Assembly: GCF_000764305.2 (NCBI RefSeq)
Contig: NW_025933406.1
Location: 1 to 64,000 of the forward strand
Direction of reading: 5' to 3'
DNA: 64,000 bases
From: Hyalella azteca
Lineage: Eukaryota > Arthropoda > Malacostraca > Amphipoda > Hyalellidae
Positions 1-11,600 of the stretch are shown here, in pieces. The notes below the pieces were generated by a model. It was not told the origin of the DNA, did no database searches, and saw nothing but the letters and a program-made list of their open reading frames with translations. The position numbers and the translations under genes were made by a program. Within the stretch, counting starts at the first letter, position 1, and the number at the start of each line of letters is the position of its first letter.

Positions 1-607
1 GAATCACGGCTGGCAAATCCATAAAACCACGGCTCGAAAAATTCAGTCGCGGCTCGCTAAGTAGATATATTCCATACTAGCATCAGCGTTCATAAAATTT
101 TGAAGCAATCATAGTGGCAAAGCAGAGAGTTTTTTAGAATCTCCCTCAAGTTCATTTTTTAGTCCTATAAGTAGACCAATAAAGTATCCTGGATACCAGC
201 ATCATCATACATAAGAAATTGGTTTAAATCTTAGGTAAATGAGGAAATTATAAGTGAACTGATTCTAAAAAATCTCTGGTTTGTCACTATGGAAGCAATG
301 CATATGCTTAATTTGCGTTCAGAAATTGTATGTTTACCCTAGAAAAAAAATATGTACTCGATTGCCACTATGGTCTTGATCCAGTCTAAATTTAATGCAA
401 TTAGCCTAAGTGAAATTGCAACTGAAAATGTGTGAGCAACATCAATTTTTACCATAAAAATTAGGCAAAAGTCACAGGCATGGCCATGGCAATGACGGCA
501 TGGGTGCAATTTAAAATTTCTAAAGAGTTAACAATCTTCACTAAATTAGTAAACGGTAGTTTGATATGAAATGTCATTTATATTGTGCAAGTTAACAACA
601 TACCTAC

Positions 608-673
608 CTTGAAATCATTTCTTGTGAGATCGATTCCACGAACGAAAGGTAGAACTGTACCACCTGATGCCAT
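608..673 (-). CDS. fliI: flightless-I, first coding exon (partial gene)
   Basis: This exon encodes 22 residues beginning MASGGTVLPFVRGIDL and ending NDFK. It closely matches the conserved start of flightless-I, an actin-remodelling protein made of leucine-rich repeats followed by gelsolin domains; the family begins with a 'VLPFVRGVDLS.NDFK' stretch that opens the first leucine-rich repeat. The ATG is at 673-671. The exon ends in phase 0 at a good donor (AAG|GTAGGT, intron from 607). The next exon, which should begin with a GGYFPENV-like segment, is not found on the minus strand of bases 1-607, so the rest of the gene lies beyond the left edge. The identification rests on a short but distinctive peptide with a correct splice boundary. 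An unrelated leucine-rich-repeat protein is the main alternative. Confidence 0.8.
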
Positions 674-1174
674 GACGTTCGAAAAATATTTATGCCCAAT
701 TACTAAGTTAGGCAGCTAATCAGATGACAGCATAATCCTGGATAACTTTTCTTTGCACTATATTTTGTCTTCTTATTATTAAGAAGCATTTAGCAAACGA
801 CGTTTCCACTTTCCAGCTAAAATTAGCCAACTGATACGTCTGGTAAAAATGGGTCATCCGAGAGTACGGAATGAAAAAATAATTATGTTTAGGTAGAAAC
901 GGAGAAATGCGGAATTGCAATTTAGAAGCACAAACATAAACAATTTATTGAACTTATTGGCAGGAATCTTGAGAGACATATGTTTCATGTGATGTTATAT
1001 CAGTAATTATCTTTTCAAATAATAGAATGGTAACCAGAAAAAATTTTCTACACCGAATTATTTCGAGTGCACATACGTTTTACTGACACGCAGGAATTTA
1101 ACCAACCATGAATTTAACTCTCTACCGCCTGTCTTGAGTAACCGGAGCAATTTTGTCACAATCCTACTTCCCAA
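674..1174. other. flightless-I upstream region, no feature recognised
   Basis: AT-rich sequence immediately upstream of the flightless-I start codon. It should hold the promoter and 5' UTR of that gene, but I see no convincing TATA box or initiator and no coding potential. Confidence 0.4.
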
Positions 1175-1180
1175 AAATTA

Positions 1181-1395
1181 TAGGGTGGCCTAGTGGTTAC
1201 AGTTCAGAGTACCACGATTGGCGCAGAGAGGTGCGGGTTCGACCGTTCTGTGCGTCAGTTTCTGGTCAGAATCGGTAAGGCGGCCGGGCGGTTAAGCACA
1301 GCAGAATTGTAGCAATGAGTTGCGAGTTCGAGGCCGCAAAATGTTGTGAATGTTCTGCGATGTTAAGAATCGGCGACAGGCCTACGGCTCACTAA
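1181..1395 (+). mobile_element. dimeric tRNA-derived SINE
   Basis: Two tRNA-like pol III promoters follow one another. Head 1 has an A box TGGCCTAGTGG at 1186-1196 and a B box core GGTTCGACC at 1236-1244. Head 2 has an A-box-like CGGCCGGGCGG at 1281-1291 and an exact B box GTTCGAGGC at 1326-1334. Box spacing of about 45-50 bp is right for tRNA. Neither half folds as an intact tRNA gene by eye. The 3' tail (about 1363-1390, GAATCGGCGACAGGCC) is shared with the LINE 3' end at about 1923, which suggests the SINE borrows the LINE replication machinery. Ends and target duplication were not resolved. Confidence 0.65.
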
Positions 1396-1709
1396 ACGCT
1401 GAAACCATTATTTTTATTTATATGTTCTAGTGAGCGCTGCCGCCACGTACGACAACTTTAAAATGTTTTATGTTGCGACAACTTGGATGTTATGTTCCCG
1501 GAGAGTGACATACGGCGGTAGAGGGTAATAAGGAAAACGTCATGTAAATTTACCATGTCTTTATTTATAAAGCTTCGTGGACCAGCTCCATTATCAGTTA
1601 AAAAAGTAGATATAATTATAATCATCAGTGGAAATTCAAATGTACACAAATGAGTTTAAAGGCTGAGTACCAAGAAAATGACAGCGACACATGAAAACCT
1701 ATCATATAT

Positions 1710-1985
1710 GAAAACCTCCCTGATAGCATCGTTGATGCTCCGAGTATGAACGCCTTCAAAAACAGACTAGACGAAGCTATGCAGGAGCATATGTTCAGTC
1801 CTAAAATGTCTAGCAAATTACGGACCAGGCAACAAGTCCAGCAGCTATCTCAATCAATCGTCAGTTATGGAAAGATCAGGTTCCAAAGGCCGGATCCCTT
1901 GTGAATCAAGTCACGAAAAATTCAAGAATCGGCAACAGGCCATGGGCCTATTTCTTCAATGCCTACACTTCTATTCTATTCTATA
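1710..1985 (+). mobile_element. LINE (non-LTR retrotransposon) 3' fragment
   Basis: Bases 1710-1904 read as the last ~64 codons of a reverse-transcriptase polyprotein with the typical arthropod C-terminal signature (here NLPDSIVDAPSMNAFKNRLD), then a stop at 1902-1904. A short 3' UTR follows, containing AAGAATCGGCAACAGGCC and ending in a TTCTA-type tail near 1970-1984. The fragment is 5'-truncated, as is usual for LINEs. The signature suggests the Jockey/CR1 group, but the catalytic domain is absent, so the clade is uncertain. An open frame in another phase at 1901-2242 is not recognisable. Confidence 0.6.
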
Positions 1986-2589
1986 TACGATTTAATGAGT
2001 ATAAGAATGTAGGCGTTAGCCAGACAAGGTTTCGAGGATTACATTATAATGCAGAAACAGGAGAAACAATAGATGTTCCCTGCTACTACTCATTGCACCG
2101 GAGAGCGTCAATCAGGGTGAATGTAACAGCAACTGTTTTCAAGGTTCAACCATCACACCCCATACATAACTCCTTGGATCATGGCAAGAAGTTGATAGAA
2201 GTTGAGAAATTCTCTCTATCCCGGTTGAGTGTCTTACCATAAGAGACCTTACTGCCGGTCTCTACTTTCTGTAGTCCATTTTAAACGACCACAGCAGTGA
2301 AGCGAAATTCCATCATGAATGAAGATTTCTGCGCTTCATCCTTCAGGATACGAAACGAACTGTGTTCAAAATCATATCTTTAAAGGCTCAAAAGCTTCCT
2401 TAACACTACCTTGCTTACTAAAATGGGTGTGAACTCCTTTTTCTCCCATTCTAATCCCGCTTCCACTCAGACACCACGAATCTTCTCCGAAAACCCGCTC
2501 TTTCAACGACTTCTTCGAAACTATGTATATGGACTGTCTGCCTGTTCCATCAGTGTAAGCTCTCGTTGAAGACGATTATTTTTTCTATT
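1986..2589. other. unassigned sequence
   Basis: No recognisable gene or repeat. An open frame continues to 2242 without similarity to anything I know. It could be the flank of the LINE insertion. Confidence 0.3.
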
Positions 2590-2591
2590 TT

Positions 2592-2735
2592 TAGCGCATT
2601 TTCTCATTTATGGAAAAAAGGCGATATTGTGCTCGTTATGTCCGTCCGTCTGTCCGTCCGTGACTTCACGTTTTCGTCGACGAGAAAATGCGCTCTCTGT
2701 CACTCAATGCAGTGAGTACTGAGTTATATTTATTT
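2592..2735. repeat. dispersed hairpin repeat, copy 1
   Basis: About 140 bp, repeated at 38008-38168 with high similarity. It starts AGCGCATTTTCTC and carries the inverted copy GAGAAAATGCGCT near 2685, so it can fold into a stem. The loop holds a (TCCG)n/(TCTG)n microsatellite-like stretch. The conserved right part ends in CAGTGAGTAC. It is best read as a small interspersed (MITE-like) element; no coding capacity. Confidence 0.7.
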
Positions 2736-3509
2736 CTAAACAGAGCCTTCATGTTGATGGACTGCGTTCAGGAGTCTAGTCTTAATTGAGAAGAAAGAAG
2801 GTTCGTGTTTTTCGGTCTCCACAGACTGCCGAGATCCGGTCAGCTATAGCTCCATAAAGTCCTAACCGTTTACCGTGATGCATTCTCTTGGCTTCTCCCG
2901 ATCTCGAGGGATCTTTCTCTCACCTTCTCTCCTTTTCCTCCGCTCTTACTGTGTAAGGAAATACGTCCCACTTTCTTATTTGAACTTTTTAAAATTTATT
3001 GCTACCTTCCTGGGAAAGGACACCATAATTTGCACTTTTTAGGAACCTTATCCCTTCACATCTTGTTTTCTCTATGAGAGACAATAACGTTTAGTTAGTT
3101 CCATTTTCGGCCTGCGTCTCGTCCTTTGCTCACACCATTTTCCGGATAACCTCACTCACGCATCCTGGGCCGTCCTGTATCATAAGATGGAATCCGGCAC
3201 AAAATACAACACAATATGCGCCAATAAGCAAAAGAAGTTGCTTGAATACAAATATTCTTCAAATGAACGTACATATAATGAAAGAGAAATGAACTTTTGA
3301 CGAATCTGCTCAACCATTCATCGAACATGTAAAATTCATATCGTACGGAGGAAGCGATATTTTACGCAAGAAAACTATTTTATTGATAAAGGAAAGTTAA
3401 AATATATTCATGTACGCGATAAAAAATATATATTTTACCAGCAGGTTAAATGTTAGAATCCCGTTATCCCGGTCAAAAAAATTAAATTACTGCATGCTAA
3501 CGAATGTAT
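2736..3509. other. unassigned intergenic sequence
   Basis: Pyrimidine-rich then AT-rich sequence without open frames, splice-bounded exons or repeats that I can recognise. Confidence 0.3.
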
Positions 3510-3843
3510 GGGTACGCACACAGTGAAAGCAGGTTGCCAGCGTGCTGGTTACCTGCTCAGGCTGGCGCCTGAAACCATAGGGTACGCACGCAGTGAAAGC
3601 AGGTTTGCCCGCGCGGGCAACCTGTAATAGGCTTCTGTATTCTATGGTTTCAGGCGCCAGCCTTAGCAGGTAACCAACACGCTGGCAACCTGCTTTCACT
3701 GTGTGCGTACCCATAGAATACAGAAGCCTATTCGTACAGGTTTTCACTGTGAACACTTACATTATTATCCTATGTTTATTCTTGTGGCAGGTTGGAGCAG
3801 GTTGCCCGCGCTGGCAAACCTGCTTTCACTGAGTGCGTACCCC
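3510..3843. mobile_element. nested foldback element
   Basis: A 70-bp arm at 3510-3579 is inverted at 3643-3712 with only two mismatches. A second arm at 3580-3624 is inverted at 3799-3843. A short segment at about 3625-3642 is inverted again from 3713. Every arm begins or ends with the same GGGTACGCAC / GTGCGTACCC terminus next to CAGTGAAAGCAGG. The whole can fold into interlocked hairpins and is typical of Foldback/MITE elements inserted into each other or rearranged by hairpin processing. No transposase gene is present and no target duplication is clear. Confidence 0.75.
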
Positions 3844-4500
3844 AAGGCCTATTCAAACCCACATTTTTACATAGAATATAAAACTATCATTTGGCTCTGG
3901 TTTCCTGGCATGGAAAAACTATTGTGTGTATTTAACTATTGTGTGTATTTCTATACCAATTCAGTAGTCTATTTTTTACATTTACATTCTTACATTTTTG
4001 ATCCAATCCTTTCTTCTCAGTTGAGCAAAACCTTACTATTCTCTCACAGAGCGTGCATTTTCTGGTCAAGGTAATATCCCGACACGATGAGTAGTGCGGA
4101 TTTGTGTCCTAACAACCTCTATAGATTTGTAATTCATGGCCACGTATACCTACACAATTAAACACTGATAAATATTTATATGATTCTAGATTATATTAAA
4201 CCCAAACCTCTTACGAACTGCAAATACTTATTCGTTGCTTAAATTGCAGAGTATATTCATTACCGAATACGAACTTAAAACTTAAAGTGATTTTTGTTAA
4301 AAAATGTGATTTTGTTTTTGTCAGTTCTAAAGCAGAGCGTGTAATTAGAAAAGTAAACATTGTTAACTTACTGGGGCCGTACTATCAATACTTACTTAAT
4401 TACAAGTAGTGACCTATATAAGTATACATATTGACCTAAGGCCATGTAGCCACCTACGTACACGATTAGGCCTATACTCATACGCACACGTTGCGACCCA
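3844..4500. other. unassigned AT-rich intergenic sequence
   Basis: No exon, RNA gene or repeat recognised. Confidence 0.3.
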
Positions 4501-4501
4501 G

Positions 4502-5471
4502 GGGCCGGATTATCAAAAAATCGCTAAGTACACGTAGCGACTTACGAGTGGCGTAAGTGCTGATATGAAGAAATAACTCTAGCGGTGGTATTATCAAAAC
4601 ATTTGCGCGGGAAGCTACGTACAAGAAGCCGTACGTAGCTTTACGCCTGCTCGGAGGTGTCGTAAGTGGAGTTACGTAGACGTTTTGAGTGTGCCGAAGC
4701 AATATAAAACTATTGATTTACTTGCAACACGGTGAATTGTGATAGACTTTTGTCAATAATTCAACATAGGCATAATATGTGATCGTGTTAAACGGTGCTT
4801 TTTGAGAAAAAAAATTCAATTGAGGTATGCCAGCTAATTTCTTTTCCTTTTGTGCTATAATTTGCAAGCAAATCTTGGTATTCGTATCTAAGAGTTTTAT
4901 GATCATTCACTAAAATAATATCTTCGTGACTTTTTGATTCAAAACTAAGTGAAGTTTGACAAGCCAACCATTTTTCTAGCTACGTACACAAATTCTTTTC
5001 TTTCTCCGCTGATAGTTGAACTCCAACTCACATAATGTTCTAAATTTTAGGTAGCTCTCTAAAAAGTCCTCAAGTTTTGAATGGAAAAAATGTAATTTTT
5101 TGCCTTGATTGCAAAAAATTACAATCAAGGCGTTGTCATTGCTATTTAGACAACGTCTCACTCATTTCTCCATATGCTCCCTAGTCAGTCAACGCAGATC
5201 ACGCTGACACAATACAACCTCCTTTCATCCACGCGCACCGCGTACTGAGTCTGAGTCGAGACTCTTATTAGTCGACAGGAGCTAGAATGGCAAATTCGAA
5301 GCCTCTGATTGGTCAGTTAGTTGGATGGTTTCGATAATACCTTTTCAGATGAGTCTTGCGTAAGACAGTTTTGTTAATGCCAAATTTTAACTGACTTAGG
5401 CAATACGTAACTTTTTGAACGTAAGTACGGAAAGTTACGTATACTTAGCGAAGTTTCGTTAATCTCTGCCC
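4502..5471. mobile_element. possible non-autonomous DNA transposon with imperfect TIRs
   Basis: The left end (GGGCCGGATTATC..., 4502) and the inverted right end (GGGCAGAGATTAAC..., ending 5471) share order and sequence, most clearly CGCTAAGTACACGTA against CGCTAAGTATACGTA and a following CTTACG. The 0.97-kb interior has only short open frames. The GGGC terminus would suit PIF/Harbinger-like elements, but the expected three-base target duplication is not evident, so the superfamily is a guess. Confidence 0.35.
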
Positions 5472-5540
5472 AGGTAAAAGTAGTTCCGGATTTCTAATCT
5501 GTAAATTGGTGGGCATAGCTCCAGAAACCCGATATAGTAA

Positions 5541-5546
5541 TTTATT
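5541..5546 (-). terminator. polyadenylation signal of argininosuccinate synthase
   Basis: AATAAA on the minus strand about 76 bp downstream of the stop codon at 5622-5624, a typical distance for the 3' end of this gene. Confidence 0.55.
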
Positions 5547-5621
5547 TAACTATTCAGCAATTGAATGACGGAGCTACAAACTCATCCATTTTTTGATAGT
5601 ACGGCTCCTATGCAGGCCTTA

Positions 5622-8600
5622 TCAAGGAGCAGCAGCTCTAAGGCTGCCGTACTCGCGCAGTCGCAGGGCATGGACAGCAATAAACCCGCTAGCATCAGTC
5701 GGGTCGTAGCCGCCATGTTCGTCCATGGAGACGAGACTGGTGTTGTACAGCGAGCATCCAGGGGCACCAACGCGCTGTACGACGTGTACTGCATACACAA
5801 CAGTCATTAAACTCTAATTATTAACTCGGATGACAGTTCAACTTAAAACAGATTATTTGACAATAATACCGCATACATGCTGAACATTTATTTAACTTAA
5901 ATTATGAACCAAGATAACAGTCAGATTTAGCCGAGATCGAAATAAATAATTTCAGTAATATAACACTATATAGCAGTCATTTAAGTGCGATCATTTATTG
6001 ATAGCGAACAGTATGCACGCGGTACAGTCATTTAAATCAGATCATTAACTCAGATGACAGTCTGGTTAAACTCAAATAATTTGGTCATAATAAACGGAAC
6101 GTACCTTTAACAACAGCCATTTGACTCAGATAACTATCATATTTAACTCATAACATTATAAATAGCATGCAGTAATTGACAGTATAAGTCATTCAAGTGC
6201 GATTATTTCATGATACGAAACAGTATGGTAACAGTAACAGTTCCGACTCACCGTTGCCTTTGTAGAGCTTGAGCCTGACGCTGCCAGTCACGTGAGTCTG
6301 CGACGCAGCGATGCATTGTCGCGTGTACTCACACTCGGGACTGTACCAGAGACCTGCACAGTCTTACTCATTGTCGCGTGTACTCACACTCGGGACTGTA
6401 CCAGAGACCTGCACAGTCTTACTCCTGTCTCTTATACACATCTAGATGTGTATAAGAGACAGGTCTTACTCATTGTCTGGTGTACTCACACTCAGGACTG
6501 TACCAGAGACCTGTACAGTCTTACTCATTGTCGCGTGTACTCACACTCAGGACTGTACCAGAGACCTGCACAGTCTTACTCATTGTCGTCAGTCTTTCAT
6601 TATGCAGTGTATGATTTCATCCTCTAAAATTCTATCATCAGGTCAGTTAATTCGTCATCAATCATCAATTATCATTAATTCGTCATCAATCATCATTAAT
6701 CATCAGGTCAATTTATACGTCGTAAAAGCCAACTAAATAAATTATAATTACGGGGAAAATATATTCTTCAAATATAATTTTCATACAGGCAACACATATA
6801 TATCTGAGAACAATTCCTTTCAACTCTCTGTAATATTTTACAAAAATGTAGTGGCCACTAATCTATTGTTGAAGTATCCTGTTCAGTTTTACACCTGAAC
6901 GCATAAATATAATTCAAATATTCAGTGCATTTGACATAAATAATTATAAATGCGTATACTAGCCGTTATATATTTCATAAATACAATTAAAATATTCATG
7001 TTTTTGACAAATAAATATAAATGCATATACTAGCCGTTATATATTTCATAAATACAATTAAAATATTCAGTGTATTTGACATAAATAAATTTAAATGCGT
7101 ATACTAGCCGTTATATATTTCATAAATACAATTAAAATATTCATGTGTTTGACATAAAATAAATATAAATGCGTATACTAGCCGTTATATATTTGCTGCG
7201 CGAGGACGTGCGCGAGATGCTCTTTGACATCCCGCACGCGCTTGTCCAGACACACGCTCTCCAGGTCGCCGTGCGCAGCGTGCAGCGCTGTCAAGCCTGG
7301 CGTCTCGTACACGCCGCGCGACTGTGGCATGATGTTACGGGCGTGATGTTACGGCATGATGTTACGGGCATGATGTTACGGGCATGATGTTACGGGCATG
7401 ATGTTACGGGCATGATGTTATAAGCATGACGTTATGAGCATCAATGATATCACTCGTGACAGAAAGCCAGAATTAAACGCTTCCCTCTGACAAATATGAG
7501 ATTAATTTGTCGTATTAAAATTATTATTCTATCTCATATCCATCTCGTGTCAGTAAAAACCTGTAAATTCTACTTTAATTTGAAAATACAATTCCTGATT
7601 TTAAGGAAAGTAACTTTAATTCGCTAAGCACATCGTATAAGGGGCTATAATTACCTAAACTCTGGTAGTTACCTTGAGTCCCAGAAACCTGTTCTCGACC
7701 ATGTCCACTCTGCCGACGCCGTGCGCAGCCGCCGCGGTGTTCACTGCCGTGAACACTTCCAGTGATCCCTCCACTCGCGACCCGTCTTCCATTACTACAG
7801 ATACTGGAATACCTGAATTAAAGAAATGATCCATTATCAATTATATTAATTTAAACAAAAAATTTTAAATTCGTTTACCATCGCAATAGAAACCGGAATA
7901 GCTGAATAAAAAAGACAATCGATTATTACCATAGATACACATACAAATAATTAGAGGTTTATTGATTATATTAGTTTTTAATCTTCCGATACTGCGCAAT
8001 CTTCTTATTTTAGTACGGAATTTTGGGTATGAGTGGTGTATTAAAATTTATTGATAAAATTATAGTCTGTACATTAAAGGCCAACCTTCGGTCTAATTAT
8101 ACGTCACTCGGCCTCAATGTTATTCTTACCATGCGGCCTGCTGACCATATTTACATTCAGTACATAAAAGTTCAACCTTCGATTCAAGAATATTACATTA
8201 ATCGGTCATTATTATTCGAACCAAGAGGCCCAATAACTAGAGTTACAGTCAGTACGCAAAGTAAGTATTTTTCATACCCATGAGCCTGATGACTACATAT
8301 ACCGTCACGACACAAAGGGGTAACTGGAGTACGTGCCTTTTTCAAAATTTATGGTGAGAAGCTGGGGTTTGTCCGGGGCCTTCTCTGGGTCTACGGTCAT
8401 CTGACAGAGCCCTTCTGGCGCCGGACAGTTCGGGTCTTCCAAGATGCCAGACTCATAGCTGGATGTAGCATAAAATTCATTTAGCTTTATTATTTATTAC
8501 TGATTTATAAAAAAACGAATCACATAATGTATGAACATTTCCTCTTAAATCCAAACAGAAGACTTTCATAGCTTAAACACAAAGGTCTCATTAATAGCCT

Positions 8601-11600
8601 CGAAATTTAGTCGAATTTTAATGCGTAACACCTTCCAATATGTTTACTTGGACGAACATTCATACCTGACATAAGATTCAATGACTGTAGCCATACCTGA
8701 CATGACATTCACTGACTGTAGTCATACCTGACATGACATTCACTGACTGTAGTCATACCTGACGTGACATTCACTGACTGTAGTCATACCTGACATGACA
8801 TTCACTGACTGTAGCCATACCTGACATGACATTCACTGACTGTAGTCATACCTGACATGACATTCACTGACTGTAGTCATACCTGACGTGACATTCACTG
8901 ACTGTAGCCATACCTGACATGAATGATGTTGCCGTCGATGCTCCACGGAGATTTTGGAGTGACAGGCAGCGGGATGCCGTTTGCACGCGCGTAAGAGAAC
9001 AGGTCTTGACGGCCCTGGAACCGTGCGCAAAACCCAGGGTCGCGCCACGGAGCTATCACCTGCACTTCAATATGGAAGTTTGGTAAACTTGGGTCATTAA
9101 AATTATGTTTAAATAAAGGTTGATCATTAAAATTATGGTTGAATAAAGGTAGATCATAAAAATTATAGTTTATTATATTTGGGTCATGAAAATTCTTATC
9201 GTTTCGTTAACTTGGGTCAAAAAAGGTTAAGTTTAGTAAACTTGGGCTATAAAAATTATTTTTTTTGTAAACTTGGACCATATAAATTATCGTTTTGTAA
9301 ACTAGTGCCATAGAAATTATCTTTTTTGTAAACTGGTGCCATAAAAATTATCTTTTTGTAAACTTGGGCTATAAAAATTATCTTCTTTCAAACGTGGGTC
9401 ATGAAAATTATGGTTTAGTAGTAAACGTATGTTATAAAAATAACATTAAGATTATGATTGACACACGAAAATTTAGGTTAAATTGTCACAAATTCAGAGT
9501 ATCCTCAAAATGTGTTTTAAAGGCTGCATTCTTTGGGACATCTTACTTTGGAGCGATGCAGCTTGTCATGTACGATCTGCGTACATCGAACTATAATGTG
9601 TTTAATACAAATTAATTTTTTCGAATAGGGACAAAAATTGATTTATTTTATTATTCATGTTTGATGACCAAAATTTTCACGATAAACTATTTGTTTCGTC
9701 AGAAATTCTCTCTCGTTAATTAGAAAAACGCGATATTATTAAATGAAACCGAACTGTTGTGTCAAGACCTATGATATACTTCATTTCAGGGTATAATTTC
9801 GTGTTATAGATTCCGCGTTTCCGATGTAAATATGCGTTTTACATGTAAATTAACTTTTTGGCTATCAACCGTAACCTTTGGCCAGCAACCGTAACCTCTG
9901 GCCAGCAACCGTAACCTTTGGCCAGCGACCGTAACCTTTGGCCAGCAACCGTAACCTTTGCCAGCAACCGTAACCTTTGCCCAGCAACCGTAACCTTTGG
10001 CCAGCAACCGTAACCTTTGGCCAGCAACCGTAACCTCTGGCCAGCAACCGTAACCTTTGCCCAGCAACCGTAACCTTTGGCCAGCAACCGTAACCTTTGG
10101 CCAGCGACCGTAACCTCTGGCCAGCAACCGTAACCTTTGCCCAGCAACCGTAACCTTTGCCCAGCAACCGTAACCTTTGGCCTGCAACCGTAACCTTTGC
10201 CCTGCAACCGTAACCTTTGCCCTGCAACCGTAACCTTTGGCCAGCAACCGTAACCTTTGCCCTGCAACCGTAACCTTAGCGTTGGGCATGAGTGCAGCGC
10301 AGCCGAACTCGAAGCGGACTTGGTCGTTGCCTTTGCCAGTGGCGCCGTGAGCGATGAAGCCTATAACGTCAAAGTCATTTTAAATAAATACCATAAAACA
10401 AGTACATTTGACAAACAATTTAATACGAAATTCGCACAAATGAGCTAATACAGTTAAATTTTATTAGCCCCTTAATAGGGAATTTGCACAAAAATTATAA
10501 AATAAGAATATGTGACAAACTATTTAATACGGAATTCAAGCAAATACGATAATACAATTGCAGCTGATAAACCCCTTAATTAATATGAAATTTGCCCAAA
10601 TATGATGAAATAAGTACATTTGATAAACAATTTGATACGGAATTCATGCTTTGTCAGGACACAATTTTTAACTAGATGCTCGATTATTTACCGCCAGCGA
10701 TTTAAGTTTGTATTTTGAGAAAAAAAAATCATCGAAAAAGAGAAAGCGTTTCTTTAAAAAAAATTATGACACGGAGAGGGTTAAGCAGCAAAATGCTATG
10801 AACTATGAAAACGGTTGTATAGAAAACAATGTATATAGTTATAATTGTAAATTATATTCATATAAAATTCAAAATTCTACAAATTTCCAGACTAAATTGA
10901 TATTATATAAGTAAATTATACAAGAAATTGGATTGGAAATATAATAAATATGAATAAATTTTCAAATAATTTAGATATATAAATAAATTATACAAAGATT
11001 GGATTGTAAATATAATAAAAATAAATAAATTTGGCGGTTTTTTACCAGCTTTATGTTTGCGAGCAGCTCTGACGAGTCCCCGGACGATGCAGGGACGAGC
11101 GAGGGACGTGCCAAGCAAATACTTGTCTTCGTACCTGCAGTTCCCTTGCACCGACACGAACGCGAAGTCTTCAACCAGCTCGCGTCGCAGGTCTTCGATG
11201 ATTACCTTAAATAAATAATATAAAACTTGTCTTTAGGTATATAATTTAATGACGAATATTGTGTCAGTGATGTAGGTAATTATATTTAATGACATTATTT
11301 GCTCCTCCATCAGTACGAAGTCCTACACGAACTCGGGCTGTCAGTCTTCGAAAATTACCTCTAAGAAATAATATCCATTAAAATTGCATTTTGGTAGATT
11401 GTCTTTTATTGTAGGGTGTCAATAAAATGTACTTCTATTTAGTGGCATGCCTTTCATCCGTTATTAGGTCCTTGATAATTGCTTCGATCGTAAGGAAACA
11501 TTTATATAATTTGTATTCTAGTAGATTTTCTAATCATTGTTTAGTGTCAGTAATTCAAATTGTAATTATAATTTTAACTGGCATTATGTGCTTCCTCGTC

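Noticed and set aside
5565..5810. 81-codon open frame on the plus strand with tidy composition
   Set aside because: It is antisense to the last exon of argininosuccinate synthase, whose conserved protein explains the sequence.
6292..6736. Open frames containing [11 protein letters not shown]
   Set aside because: They are translations of the 55-bp repeat and the sequencing adapter.
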